Assembly (NCBI GenBank): GCA_016721315.1
Contig: JADKIL010000002.1
Span: 1 to 64,000 of the forward strand
DNA: 64,000 bases
Source: Candidatus Villigracilis vicinus
GTDB lineage: Bacteria > Chloroflexota > Anaerolineae > Anaerolineales > Villigracilaceae
Reading direction: 5' to 3'
Shown: positions 33,428 to 42,286 of the stretch, piece by piece
Position numbering within the stretch: position 1 is the stretch's first letter
How the letters are laid out: each line of letters starts with the position of its first letter
Notes under the pieces: generated by a model
The model's database searches: none
Seen by the model: only the letters and a program-made list of their open reading frames with translations
Told to the model about the DNA's origin: nothing
Position numbers and translations under genes: made by a program

Positions 33428-33487
33428 CCTCCCCCAAATACGACGGTACTTCTGTCGTATTTGGGGGAGGTGCCGTTAGGCGGAGGG
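33428..33487. repeat. palindromic element after nrdJ
   Basis: A perfect 17-bp stem (33428-33444 with 33454-33470) with a tail ggtgccgttaggcggaggg. It lacks a T run toward nrdJ and so is not a standard terminator. The same design occurs at 32523-32577. Confidence 0.75.
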
Positions 33488-33489
33488 GG

Positions 33490-36400
33490 CTAACACTCAC
33501 TATAGCCGCAGGCATAGCACTTGCGGCAACCTTCTTCGTTGATGACGGCAGCTTCACCGCATTCGGGGCAAATGTCCCCGATCTTCATTTTAGGAGTGCT
33601 TTCAGCAGGCGCGTGGCTTCCGCCGTTCGATTTGACTTCCTCAACAGCAATCCCTTCTTTGGCGTTCAGATAGCCTTCAAGCACCTGACCAATGCCGTCG
33701 GGCAGGGAGCGCACACGGTTAATACCAAAGCCCAATGAACGTCCGCCGCCGATGCCGATGAGCTGAACAACGACTTCGCGCAGTCTGTCCACGGGGGCGA
33801 TGGGCGACGCCATGCGCAGAATGTACGAGATCAAACGTCCGATCGCCTCAGAGACAGCGGCAATTTCAGAGCCCGCCTTGGCAGTGTTAATGAACGCCTC
33901 AAAGGGCTGGTCGCCGCCATTTTCGTTGATGGTAATGAACGCCTTGCCTACGGGAGTGTCAATGCTGTGCGTGCGTCCAGTCAACGCCTTGGGGCGCGGC
34001 TTCTTGGTGCCGTGCCAAATGGTCGGCGCGGCAGAGGCTTGGGCGGCAGCAACAGGCGCAGGTGCAGCAAGAACCGGTGCTTCCTTCTTTTCGGCAGTGG
34101 CTTTCGTCTCCAATACCACTTTGTCGCGTGAGCCGGTCACATAGACAGTGATGCCCTTGCAGCCAAGTTCCCAGGCAAGCTGATACGCGATCGCCACGTC
34201 ACCTTCGGTGGCGCCTTCAGAAAAGTTGACGGTCTTCGAAAGTGAATTGTCCACAAAGGCTTGCAGCGCGCCTTGCATGCGTACATGCTCCTCGGCGGTC
34301 ACATCACCCGAGACCACAAAGGTATCGCGGATGCGCTGAGGCAGTTCGGGGATATGCTGGCAGGTTCCCTGGCTCATCACTTGCTCCACGATCTCCTGAC
34401 GCTTCTCTTCACCCAAACCAAGTTTCTTAAGCGCTTCATCGAAGCGCGGGCTGGCGTACGTTAATTTCAAGTCCTTGCCGTTATCGTTCACGTGGCGGAT
34501 ATATGCCAACGCGAAGACGGGTTCGCAGCCATAGCCTTCGCAGCCAGCCACAGTGGCGATGGTGCCGGTCGGCGCAACAGTGGTCTGCGCGGCATTGCGA
34601 ATGCCATGCTCTTTGATGTTCTTGACCACCGCATCCCACTTAACCTCGGGTCTGCCCCAGTTATGCTCGTAGCTGACCAGTGATTTGGGCGCTTCCCATT
34701 TCATATCATCCATATCGTAAATGGAGCCCTGAATGGCAGGGAACGGTCCACGCTCCTGGGCAAGCTCAATGCTCGTCACCATGGAGTGATAGCGCACGAA
34801 CTCCATTACCTGCGCACCAAATTCCTGACCCTCCTTCGAGCCGTAACGCACGCCCACATGGTACATCAGGTCGGCAAGCCCCATAATGCCAAGCCCAATA
34901 CGGCGGGCGCGATGCGCAGCTTCTTTCAATTGCGGCACTGCAGGCACATATGCATTGGCTTCCACCACATCATCGAGGAAACGCGTAGCGGTCACCACGC
35001 TCTTGCGCAGGGTTTCCCAATCCACGCTGCCATCGAGTCCACAATGCTCGTTGAGGTTCACCGAACCCAAACAGCAGTTCTCATACGGTCCAAGCCATTG
35101 CTCACCACATTGGTGTGCCACAACACCATTGGCGATCACGCTATGTGTCTGCATTTCAGTCAGGTCATACACATTGGCGAAGCCCGCATCTTCGATTGAA
35201 GCAATGGTGGTTTGGAAGTTCTCTGAATTTGAATTACGAGATTTTCCGCTGATGAATTCTTCAACCTTGCTTTGTTTGGAAGCATCGAGGAATCCAATCA
35301 TTTCAGTAAACGCATCACGGTTCACCTTATCCAGCAGCAATTCGTAATCTGCATGGGTAAAGTATTCCTTCGATCCACCTTTTCCATCAGGCAAAGCACG
35401 GAAACCATCTGAACGGCGCTTGTGAATTCGGCTGACAATACCGAAGTTCTGAAGCAGCATTTGGACGTCCTGCAACAATTCAAGAGACGCGCTAGCCAGA
35501 CGGATCGAACAGGATTTCTTGAAGGAAGAAACATTTACTGTCCCATCTGCAGTGAATAAACCCTGCAGGAAGCCGATCACCACTTCACGGGGAGCGCTCC
35601 AAATGGAAGCAGGCACACGTTTTTCATGAGCACGTGCATGTAAAACACCCAGCGACTCGAAGAACATATAAGGCAGCCTGCCATAGGTCAACTGGCGCAC
35701 AGAGCCGCGTTCATGCAAATGCCCTGCTCCAAAATACGCCTGCATGGTTTCATGAACAACATTTAGCAATTCATCGCTTTCGTAGTTGAAGACCATACCC
35801 ACCGGAGAATTGCTCGTTGGGCTAAGCCATCCATCCCCTACCAATGTGCCGAGAACAACACCCAACTCATGAGACCATTGGTTTGGTAATTTGGAGTACT
35901 GCTCTGTAAAATCTGAACGTGTGGTTGTATGACCGGAAGCATGGTCGCCGCCGTGTGCCATGACCGACATTTTTTGACGCATCACTTCCACATTGGGAAG
36001 TTCGTAATCTCGGCTCCAAACTCCTTCACCAGATTGCAAGAACAACTCATCGCCTTCTTTGAGATCACCCAATTCCACATACCCACGATCTGCTGTCAGG
36101 AATTTATGATCAGGTGTAGCAGTAACTGAATAGCCGTGTTTGGTAGTCATCCTCAAGACACGAGAATTTTCTCTTGTCATCCAGGCAGGTGAAGAAACGC
36201 GATAGGCAACGCCCAAATCCTCCCCAGCGTTGCCATGCCCACCCAGCGGCGCACGCAAATCAGTAGCCACCATAAAATTTGCGCCAGACTCGGCAAGTTC
36301 TTGAATGGTGAGCAAGCCCAGGTCGGTAGCCACACGAGTCGAGCCAATAAAACACGGGTTCGTCGCTTCAAGCGGATACAAATGCGGCACAGGGTTATGT

Positions 36401-37314
36401 CGGTTCGCCGCATCGAGGAACAACACGCCCGGCTCGCCATTGTGATGCGCCTGTTTGACGATCTTATTGAACAACTCGCGCGCATTGACCTTCTTGTACA
36501 CGTTGATCTTGATGCCTGCGGCTTCGGCTTGCTCGAGCGTGCCATTGAAGCCTTTCTGCTTCATTTCAACGATATCAGGGAAGCGCAGTTCCCATTCCTT
36601 GTCTTCCTTTACAGCCTGCATGAAGGCATCGGTAATGCCTACAGAAATATTGAAGTTGGTAATTGAGTTCTCATTGATCTTACAGGTAATAAACTCTTCC
36701 ACATCCGGGTGATCCACACGCAGCACCGCCATGTTCGCACCGCGGCGGGTTCCGCCCTGAGCGATCTCGCCAAAGGCGTGGTCATACACGCGCAAAAAGC
36801 CAACCGGACCGGTCGCCTGCCCGGCAGAGGTCAAGACCATGGTGCCATGCGGGCGCAAACGTGAGAAGGAGAATCCATTGCCGCCGCCTGTCTGCTGGAT
36901 CAGGGCAGCGTCACGCAAAGTTTGAAAAATACCCGCGCTGTGCCGTCCCATATCGTCGGTAATGGGCAGGACGAAACACGCAGCGAGCTGCCCCAACGGC
37001 GTGCCAGCACCGGTAAAAGTTGGGGAGTTCGGAAAGAATTTCTTGCTCGAAAGCAGGTGGTAATACTCAACGGTGCGGGCTTGCACATCCGCGCCCCATT
37101 GTTCTTCGACCTTGGCAACATGATGCGCCACACGCCAGAACATCTCTTCCACGTTCTCGGCAGGCTTGCCATCATCGCCGCGGCGCACATAGCGCTTCAT
37201 CAACACCTGGCGGGCGTTATCCGTCAGAGTTGCGCCGGGCAATCCCTTTTTCATGGGCGGCGTGGGCAGCAAACCGTTCTTGACTATTTTTGTTTCAGCA
37301 GATTTTGTTACCAT
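33490..37314 (-). CDS. nrdJ: cobalamin-dependent class II ribonucleotide reductase with intein
   Basis: The precursor has 1274 residues; removing a 415-residue intein (residues 321-735) leaves 859, normal for NrdJ. It makes deoxyribonucleotides with adenosylcobalamin, without oxygen need. Visible features: PNSPTFTGAGTPLGQLAACFVLP with the first redox Cys (113), GGTRRGANMAVLRVDHPDVEEFI, the radical Cys and Glu at NP/CGEQ (Cys 736 after the intein), ENCCLGSVNL with the second redox Cys, PTGTIATVAGCEGYG, and the C-terminal Cys cluster CPECGEAAV...CRKCYACGYSEC that re-reduces the active site. It lies downstream of nrdR. Confidence 0.95.
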   Translation of the reverse strand: MVTKSAETKIVKNGLLPTPPMKKGLPGATLTDNARQVLMKRYVRRGDDGKPAENVEEMFWRVAHHVAKVEEQWGADVQARTVEYYHLLSSKKFFPNSPTFTGAGTPLGQLAACFVLPITDDMGRHSAGIFQTLRDAALIQQTGGGNGFSFSRLRPHGTMVLTSAGQATGPVGFLRVYDHAFGEIAQGGTRRGANMAVLRVDHPDVEEFITCKINENSITNFNISVGITDAFMQAVKEDKEWELRFPDIVEMKQKGFNGTLEQAEAAGIKINVYKKVNARELFNKIVKQAHHNGEPGVLFLDAANRHNPVPHLYPLEATNPCFIGSTRVATDLGLLTIQELAESGANFMVATDLRAPLGGHGNAGEDLGVAYRVSSPAWMTRENSRVLRMTTKHGYSVTATPDHKFLTADRGYVELGDLKEGDELFLQSGEGVWSRDYELPNVEVMRQKMSVMAHGGDHASGHTTTRSDFTEQYSKLPNQWSHELGVVLGTLVGDGWLSPTSNSPVGMVFNYESDELLNVVHETMQAYFGAGHLHERGSVRQLTYGRLPYMFFESLGVLHARAHEKRVPASIWSAPREVVIGFLQGLFTADGTVNVSSFKKSCSIRLASASLELLQDVQMLLQNFGIVSRIHKRRSDGFRALPDGKGGSKEYFTHADYELLLDKVNRDAFTEMIGFLDASKQSKVEEFISGKSRNSNSENFQTTIASIEDAGFANVYDLTEMQTHSVIANGVVAHQCGEQWLGPYENCCLGSVNLNEHCGLDGSVDWETLRKSVVTATRFLDDVVEANAYVPAVPQLKEAAHRARRIGLGIMGLADLMYHVGVRYGSKEGQEFGAQVMEFVRYHSMVTSIELAQERGPFPAIQGSIYDMDDMKWEAPKSLVSYEHNWGRPEVKWDAVVKNIKEHGIRNAAQTTVAPTGTIATVAGCEGYGCEPVFALAYIRHVNDNGKDLKLTYASPRFDEALKKLGLGEEKRQEIVEQVMSQGTCQHIPELPQRIRDTFVVSGDVTAEEHVRMQGALQAFVDNSLSKTVNFSEGATEGDVAIAYQLAWELGCKGITVYVTGSRDKVVLETKATAEKKEAPVLAAPAPVAAAQASAAPTIWHGTKKPRPKALTGRTHSIDTPVGKAFITINENGGDQPFEAFINTAKAGSEIAAVSEAIGRLISYILRMASPIAPVDRLREVVVQLIGIGGGRSLGFGINRVRSLPDGIGQVLEGYLNAKEGIAVEEVKSNGGSHAPAESTPKMKIGDICPECGEAAVINEEGCRKCYACGYSEC
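35110..36354 (-). other. intein with LAGLIDADG endonuclease in nrdJ
   Basis: The insert starts with Cys (CFIGSTRVATDLGLLTIQEL) and ends VIANGVVAHQ, directly before Cys of CGEQ. Block B is HGYSVTATPDHKFLT. Two dodecapeptides of the LAGLIDADG type, LGTLVGDGWL and LQGLFTADGT, mark an endonuclease that should promote homing. The penultimate His is kept, while the last residue is Gln instead of Asn; Gln-ended inteins are known to splice. Insertion at the catalytic Cys means the reductase is inactive until splicing. Confidence 0.93.
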
Positions 37315-37376
37315 ATTGGATACTCCTGTAAAGTTTATTCATTATCGCGGGTCTTGCACCGCGTGATTCACTATTT

Positions 37377-37500
37377 ATGTCATCCTGGGGGGCGGCTTTA
37401 CCGTCATCCTGCGGATGCAGTGCTGGTGAGGATCTCTACTCCCGCAAGAAATCTTGCTGGTCTAGGTAGAGATGCTTCGCTATCGCTCAGCATGACAGTA
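37377..37500. repeat. imperfect palindromic repeat between nrdR and nrdJ
   Basis: TGTCATCCTG and a second CCGTCATCCTG on the left pair with CAGCATGACAG on the right, with AGGATCTCTACT/AGGTAGAGATGCTT in between. This is the widespread GTCATnCTGAG-type intergenic element. The 238-base gap shows no gene. Confidence 0.6.
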
Positions 37501-37552
37501 ATCACAGATACAAAAAGACAAAGACACTCCCCCCTTGAGGGTCTTTGCCTAA

Positions 37553-38002
37553 TTAATCTTCTAAAAGCTGGTCGATCTCTGTACGAATAGACTGGAGGTC
37601 GTCCAATCCCAGGTACACGATCGCATAGCGGACGTATGCGATCTGGTCCACTTCCTTCAGGGTTTCCATCACCAAGTCTCCCACCACACGTGAAGAGATC
37701 TCAGCTTTACCCAGTTTTTGTAATTTCACTTCCACCTGCCCGATCATGCGCTCAATATCTGCAGCCGAAACAGGTCGCTTCGCACAAGAAATACGGATGC
37801 CCCGCGCCATCTTTTCACGGTCAAATTCCTCGCGGTTGCCGTCCTGCTTGATGATGAGCGGGGTGGCAAGGATTGGGCGCTCGTAACTACTGAAGCGCTG
37901 GCGGCATTTCAGACACTCCCGCCGACGGCGAATCCCACCGTGGCTGTCGTGAGAGGTGTCCAGCACCTTCGAGTCATGATGTTTACAATACGGACAACGC
38001 AT
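37553..38002 (-). CDS. nrdR: NrdR transcriptional repressor
   Basis: The product has 149 residues. A zinc ribbon (MRCPYC, ECLKCRQRF) is followed by an ATP-cone (IKQDGNREEFDREKMARGI) that binds ATP/dATP. It represses ribonucleotide reductase genes when dATP is high. Two NrdR boxes upstream of its own gene suggest control of the nrdR-nrdJ pair. Confidence 0.96.
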   Translation of the reverse strand: MRCPYCKHHDSKVLDTSHDSHGGIRRRRECLKCRQRFSSYERPILATPLIIKQDGNREEFDREKMARGIRISCAKRPVSAADIERMIGQVEVKLQKLGKAEISSRVVGDLVMETLKEVDQIAYVRYAIVYLGLDDLQSIRTEIDQLLED

Positions 38003-38035
38003 CCGAAATAGGCTCCATTATTAGAACAGATGACC

Positions 38036-38082
38036 TAGCCATATATGGGCGTAAAAGCTCTGCATCCCCGTATATATGCCTA
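38036..38082 (-). promoter_or_regulatory. pair of NrdR boxes
   Basis: Two palindromic sites, GCCATATATGGGC centred at 38043/38044 and CCGTATATATGCC centred at 38074/38075, are 31 bases apart, the usual three-turn spacing of tandem NrdR boxes. They lie 34-80 bases before the nrdR start. Confidence 0.75.
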
Positions 38083-38170
38083 ATGTGTTCGGCATTTTAG
38101 CACCTAGCCGGATGATTGACAAGTGGCACTTTGGTTTTTGCAATCTTAAAATATTGACTCGATTCCCCAT

Positions 38171-38395
38171 TAGACGATAGACAACAGACCATTGACCATG
38201 GATAAAAGCCCCGCTTCACTCTCTAAACCAATAACAATGCTGAAAACTTTTCTTAAACAATGACCCCGAAGGGGTGTCATAATCTAAAACGATCTATAAC
38301 ACCCTTCGGGGTTTGAAATTCTATCCTCAAAATTTCTATAATCCTGTCATCCCTTCGGGATTATTCCATCCATGGTCTACCGTCCATCGTCAGAT
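38171..38395. repeat. intergenic palindromes between nrdR and the hydrolase gene
   Basis: An outer imperfect inverted repeat, GACGATAGAC..AGACCAT..GGA (from 38171) and TCCATGGTCTACCGTCCATCGTC (38369-38391), encloses a perfect 14-bp one, ACCCCGAAGGGTGT-type arms at 38263-38277 and 38299-38312. The right outer arm overlaps the end of the hydrolase gene. Apart from the NrdR boxes the 387-base gap holds nothing else visible. Confidence 0.6.
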
Positions 38396-39247
38396 CTTGC
38401 TCAAGAACTCCATCACATGCGGGTTGAAATCTGCCGGGTGACATTGATGCGGCACATGTCCACAGATCGGAAAATGATGGGTCTTCACCAGGTTGGGCAG
38501 CATACCCGCCAGTTTCGGAAAAGAAGCAGGCGCAAGCGTTTGGTCGCGCCCGCCCCACAACAGCAAAGTCGGTTGGGTAATGCGTGAAGGGTCCATGTCC
38601 AGATGATGAAGCGTGCGCGGAATGTTGTAAATACCGGAAGAGGCGCGTTTGTAATCCAACGCCGTCTGGTAACGGATATGCTCGGGCAATACGTGCGTCT
38701 CACGATTACCAATATATCCACTGAAGCTGGTCACATCTACGAACAGGCGAAAGAGCCGGTAAGGTGTGCGCTCGATCAGTGTGGTATTGATCAATTGATG
38801 GCGGAACATCTTTTGCAAAATGGGCGGCAACTGCCCCATCGAATAGAACGGGTTGACGATCACCAGTGCTTTCACCCGGTCTGGGTTACGACGCGCATAC
38901 AACATCGAAAGTCCGCCACCCAGGGAATGCCCCACCAACACCATCGGTGCTTTGATATGCAGAGAATCGATCCAAGCCGCGAAATCAGCATACGCATTTT
39001 CAACGGAATACTCATGCGCGCGCTCGGGCTTCTCACTCTCGCCATGTCCGAGCAGATCCAACGCATACCCGGCATAGCCAGCTGCCGCCACTTCAGGCAT
39101 CAGGTCGTCCCAGTCATGCAGGGAAGCAGCCAGTCCATGAACCATCACGACCGGCAGTCCCACGCCCTGGTGTACATAATTCACTCTGCGTCCGTTTGGA
39201 AGCGTGATGCTGCGATATTCGATCTTATTCTTTGTTCTAACTTCCAT
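38390..39247 (-). CDS. alpha/beta hydrolase
   Basis: The product has 285 residues from the ATG at 39247 (GAGATAAGA before it). It shows VVMVHGLAASLHDWD, the elbow LVGHSLGGGLSMLYA (Ser), Asp in LLLWGGRDQTLAP and His in ICGHVPHQCHP, a complete triad of the lipase/epoxide-hydrolase-like group. It lies after the hydrolase/acyl-CoA synthetase fusion on the same strand with a 114-base gap, so a role in lipid turnover is plausible. Confidence 0.82.
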   Translation of the reverse strand: MEVRTKNKIEYRSITLPNGRRVNYVHQGVGLPVVMVHGLAASLHDWDDLMPEVAAAGYAGYALDLLGHGESEKPERAHEYSVENAYADFAAWIDSLHIKAPMVLVGHSLGGGLSMLYARRNPDRVKALVIVNPFYSMGQLPPILQKMFRHQLINTTLIERTPYRLFRLFVDVTSFSGYIGNRETHVLPEHIRYQTALDYKRASSGIYNIPRTLHHLDMDPSRITQPTLLLWGGRDQTLAPASFPKLAGMLPNLVKTHHFPICGHVPHQCHPADFNPHVMEFLSKI

Positions 39248-39361
39248 TCTTATCTCACAAAGACGCCGCATGTATGGAGCGCGGCGCCTTAAAGTAATCA
39301 TATTGTATTCAAATTAATGGCAGGTGAAATCTGAAACAATAATTTTGTAAGGACAGGTTCT

Positions 39362-41833
39362 TTACTCGCTGGCGATCTGCTTGCCGTAACGTTTTGCCAG
39401 CTCGCGCCTCAACACCTTGCCAATGAACGTGCGCGGGAATTCGTCCATAAAGATCACAAAACGCGGCACAAGGTGCGGCGGCAGGCGGCGTTTGCAATAC
39501 CCGATCACAGATTCGGCACTGGGTTTTTCCCTGCCTGCGATCACAAAGGCAAAGGGACTGCCCGCCACAGCCACAACCGCCACTTCTTTCACCTGTGGGA
39601 TCTCGTAAATGACCTCTTCCACATCGCGCGGGAAGGCAGGTTCCTTGCCGCCTTTTTCTGGATACCACATGTCGGCTTTGCGGGAAATGATTCGACAGAA
39701 ACCGTCTTCGTCCATTTGGGCAACATCCCCGGTAAGCAGCCAGCCATCTTCGGTGATAACTTCTTTTGTTGCGGCATCGTTCTTCCAATACCCCAACATT
39801 ACCTGCGGACCGCGAATGGCAAGCTCGCCGATCTGCCCATGTTCCATTTCTTTGCGCCCGGTCATCAGATCCACGATCACAGCTTCAGTGGATGGCAACG
39901 GGACTCCAATTGTTCCAAGGCGGCGGTTCTTGCCCAAGGGGTTGGCATGGGTGATCGGTGACGCCTCGGTCAGACCATAGCCTTCCACCAACTTACCCTT
40001 GGTGAGTTTTTCAAACGCTTCCTGCACTTCCACTGGCAAAGGCGCAGACCCGCTGATGCAGGCTTTTATCGTTCGAATGCCATACTTGCGCACACCAGGG
40101 AAGTTGTTAATGGCAACATACATGCTTGGCGATCCAGGAAAGATCGTCGGTTTATGCTTCTTGATGGATTTCAAAACGTCCAATGTCTTAAACTGTGGTT
40201 TGAGGATCAATGCCGCCCCAAGTGAAACAGGCACATTCAAGGCAGCGGTCATTCCATAGCTATGGAAGAAAGGCACAACGCACAAGAAACGTTCCTTGCC
40301 TTCATGGGCGCTCGGCAGCCAATGGCGCGTCTGCAATGTATTGGCAACCAGATTGCGGTGCGAAAGCATGACTCCTTTGGAAAGCCCCGTGGTGCCGCCT
40401 GTGTAAATGATAGCCGCCATATCATCCGAGTGAACATCCACCCCCGGAGATTTTGTATCCTGTTGGGAAAGCCAGCGATTCCAATGCAAAGCATTACGGA
40501 AGTCCAAACCACGGTTACGCCAGCGTGAGATCAGATATTTCGGCAGGGACAGATATTGCCCAGGGTCGGTTAGAACTACATGCGGCACCCCTGCCCCATC
40601 TTGAATTTGCTTCGCCAACCCTGCCCACGTAGACATGGTCACCAGTACGCTGGCATCTGCCTCTTTGATCTGACGGATCAATTCCTCCGGCTCGGTCATC
40701 GGCGGGATCAACACCGCTGCACCGCCCGCTTTCAAAGTGCCATAGAACCCGATCACCATTTGTGGAATGTTCGGTAAAAGTAAAACCACGCGCGCACCCT
40801 TGCCAATTCCCTGCGCCAGAAGCGCATTGGCAAACCGGTTCACCTCATGATTCAAGGCACGATAGGTCATCTTTGAACCTTCAAAGAAGATCGCCGGTCT
40901 ATCCGGGAAGCGCCGCACCGCCGAACGCAGGAGATGATGCGCAGGAATGCGCGGCACATCCACAGTATACGGCACGCCTTCTTCATAATGATTGAGCCAG
41001 GTACGTTCACGCTTCAGGTCGTCGCGCTGGGTCTTTTGGATGACAAAGGCTTTGTCACGCCAGGTCTTTTTGGATTCGCCTTTTAGGAAATTCGCAATGG
41101 CACGGTCCACCGTCTCGCGCCTCTCGAGCATGACCATGTGACCGGATACGCCAATATCAATATCCTCTGCGCCGGGAATGGAGCCTGCTACCTTTTCGAA
41201 CAGCGGGCGGTCAAAGACAATATCGCGGTGTCCGCGAATAACGAGTGTAGGCACCACGAGCTGTGAGAATTTCTCCCAGCCGCGCCAGATCGCCATATTG
41301 CGGTGATAGTACTCGCGCAGGGCATGTGGCGGAGCGTGCAGCCATCTCCGTGTAAGCGGACCAACAAGTCGCAGCACAGAAGCAGGCAGGTTCAGTCCCA
41401 GTCTGAAGAGCGGACTAAGTTTGAACTCTCCAGCAGTGGCAATGATGATAAGTTTTTCGATATGGTCAGGGTGGTTGAGGGCGTAATCGGTCACAACCGC
41501 GCCGCCGAAGGAATGTCCCACTAAAACAAAAGGCGGAGATACTTTCAACTGGGTCAGAGCAGTTTCGAGGTCCAGTTGGATGCGCGGCATGTCGTAGCCA
41601 GTAGAAGGCTTATCGGAAAGTCCATGCCCGCGCATATCCAATGCAATGACGCGATTATCCATCGCGAATTTTTGCATTTGGTAATGCCACTGTTCTGCCT
41701 TGCCGCCAAAACCATGAATAAAGACAATGGTACGCTGCGGGCTTGCCGGGGAAACATCAATGGCGGAAAGCCGCACGAGCGGGTCGGAAGAAATGCGTAC
41801 TTCGTACCGGTAGAGATCGAAGTCTATGTCCAT
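39362..41833 (-). CDS. alpha/beta hydrolase fused to AMP-forming acyl-CoA synthetase
   Basis: The product has 823 residues. Residues 1-255 form an alpha/beta hydrolase (TIVFIHGFGGKAEQWHYQM; nucleophile elbow LVGHSFGGAVV; Asp in VIRGHRDIVFD; His in GVSGHMVML). Residues about 295-823 form an ANL-family ligase: SKMTYRALNHEVNRFANAL, P-loop IIYTGGTTGLSKGVMLSH, GYGLTEASPI, GWLLTGDVAQMDEDG and the final lysine motif TFIGKVLRREL. A long-chain FadD-like substrate is suggested by the sequence type. One reading is an enzyme that frees a fatty acid from an ester and activates it with CoA and ATP. The hydrolase part has a Ser nucleophile, unlike OleB. Confidence 0.88.
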   Translation of the reverse strand: MDIDFDLYRYEVRISSDPLVRLSAIDVSPASPQRTIVFIHGFGGKAEQWHYQMQKFAMDNRVIALDMRGHGLSDKPSTGYDMPRIQLDLETALTQLKVSPPFVLVGHSFGGAVVTDYALNHPDHIEKLIIIATAGEFKLSPLFRLGLNLPASVLRLVGPLTRRWLHAPPHALREYYHRNMAIWRGWEKFSQLVVPTLVIRGHRDIVFDRPLFEKVAGSIPGAEDIDIGVSGHMVMLERRETVDRAIANFLKGESKKTWRDKAFVIQKTQRDDLKRERTWLNHYEEGVPYTVDVPRIPAHHLLRSAVRRFPDRPAIFFEGSKMTYRALNHEVNRFANALLAQGIGKGARVVLLLPNIPQMVIGFYGTLKAGGAAVLIPPMTEPEELIRQIKEADASVLVTMSTWAGLAKQIQDGAGVPHVVLTDPGQYLSLPKYLISRWRNRGLDFRNALHWNRWLSQQDTKSPGVDVHSDDMAAIIYTGGTTGLSKGVMLSHRNLVANTLQTRHWLPSAHEGKERFLCVVPFFHSYGMTAALNVPVSLGAALILKPQFKTLDVLKSIKKHKPTIFPGSPSMYVAINNFPGVRKYGIRTIKACISGSAPLPVEVQEAFEKLTKGKLVEGYGLTEASPITHANPLGKNRRLGTIGVPLPSTEAVIVDLMTGRKEMEHGQIGELAIRGPQVMLGYWKNDAATKEVITEDGWLLTGDVAQMDEDGFCRIISRKADMWYPEKGGKEPAFPRDVEEVIYEIPQVKEVAVVAVAGSPFAFVIAGREKPSAESVIGYCKRRLPPHLVPRFVIFMDEFPRTFIGKVLRRELAKRYGKQIASE

Positions 41834-41889
41834 TTAAGAAGTTTACAGGAGACGGGGGAGATTGTCAATTTTTATTGTGAAATTAGGTA

Positions 41890-41895
41890 TATAAT
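41890..41895 (+). promoter_or_regulatory. -10 element, probably for a leaderless message
   Basis: TATAAT ends eight bases before the ATG at 41904, so transcription should begin at or next to the start codon. Confidence 0.5.
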
Positions 41896-41903
41896 GCCAA
41901 ATT

Positions 41904-42230
41904 ATGGGTTTTGAAAAAATTGTAGAAGCCATCATCAAGGAAGCGCAGGAGCGCGGCGATTTCGATAACCTGAAAGGCAAGGGGCAGCCCCTCGACTTGA
42001 CGGCATATTTCGAAACGCCTGAAGATATGCGCATGGCTTATTCGGCATTAAAAAATGCGGGCATTGTCTCACCGGAAGTGGAGCTATTGCAGGAAATCGC
42101 TGCTCTTAAGGAACGGCTCACTGGCACTTATGAAGATGCCCAGCGCAGCCGTATCAAAAAGATGATCCGCGATAAAGAATTGCAGTTCAACCTGATGCTT
42201 GAGCGTCAAAAGCGGCAACGCCGTACGTAG
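41904..42230 (+). CDS. DUF1992 (DnaJ-homologue C28-like) protein
   Basis: The product has 108 residues: the family signature IIKEAQERGDFDNLKGKGQP followed by LDLTAYFETPEDMRMAYSAL and a coiled-coil end (LLQEIAALKERL, MIRDKELQFNLMLERQKRQR). Function is unknown; members are sometimes fused to J domains. There is no ribosome site, consistent with a leaderless transcript. Confidence 0.9.
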   Translation: MGFEKIVEAIIKEAQERGDFDNLKGKGQPLDLTAYFETPEDMRMAYSALKNAGIVSPEVELLQEIAALKERLTGTYEDAQRSRIKKMIRDKELQFNLMLERQKRQRRT

Positions 42231-42250
42231 TACCTTCGCTAAAACCTTCT

Positions 42251-42279
42251 TTGACAAAACACGCCTGCCCTGCTATACT
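42251..42279 (+). promoter_or_regulatory. promoter of the RNase J gene
   Basis: TTGACA (42251-42256), 17 bases, TATACT (42274-42279). It predicts a leader of about 265 bases. Confidence 0.8.
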
Positions 42280-42286
42280 CTTTATC

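Noticed and set aside
33428..33470. CRISPR or tandem-repeat array suggested by repeated C/G tracts.
   Set aside because: There is only a single palindrome with a tail and no regularly spaced direct repeats; no CRISPR array was seen anywhere in the window.
38003..38389. Possible small RNA gene in the nrdR upstream gap because of the strong hairpin at 38263-38312.
   Set aside because: No promoter or T-rich terminator is visible; the hairpin fits an intergenic repeat better.
39362..41833. OleBC-type olefin synthesis fusion.
   Set aside because: The hydrolase has a GHSFGG serine elbow rather than the Asp nucleophile of OleB, and no OleA or OleD genes are nearby.
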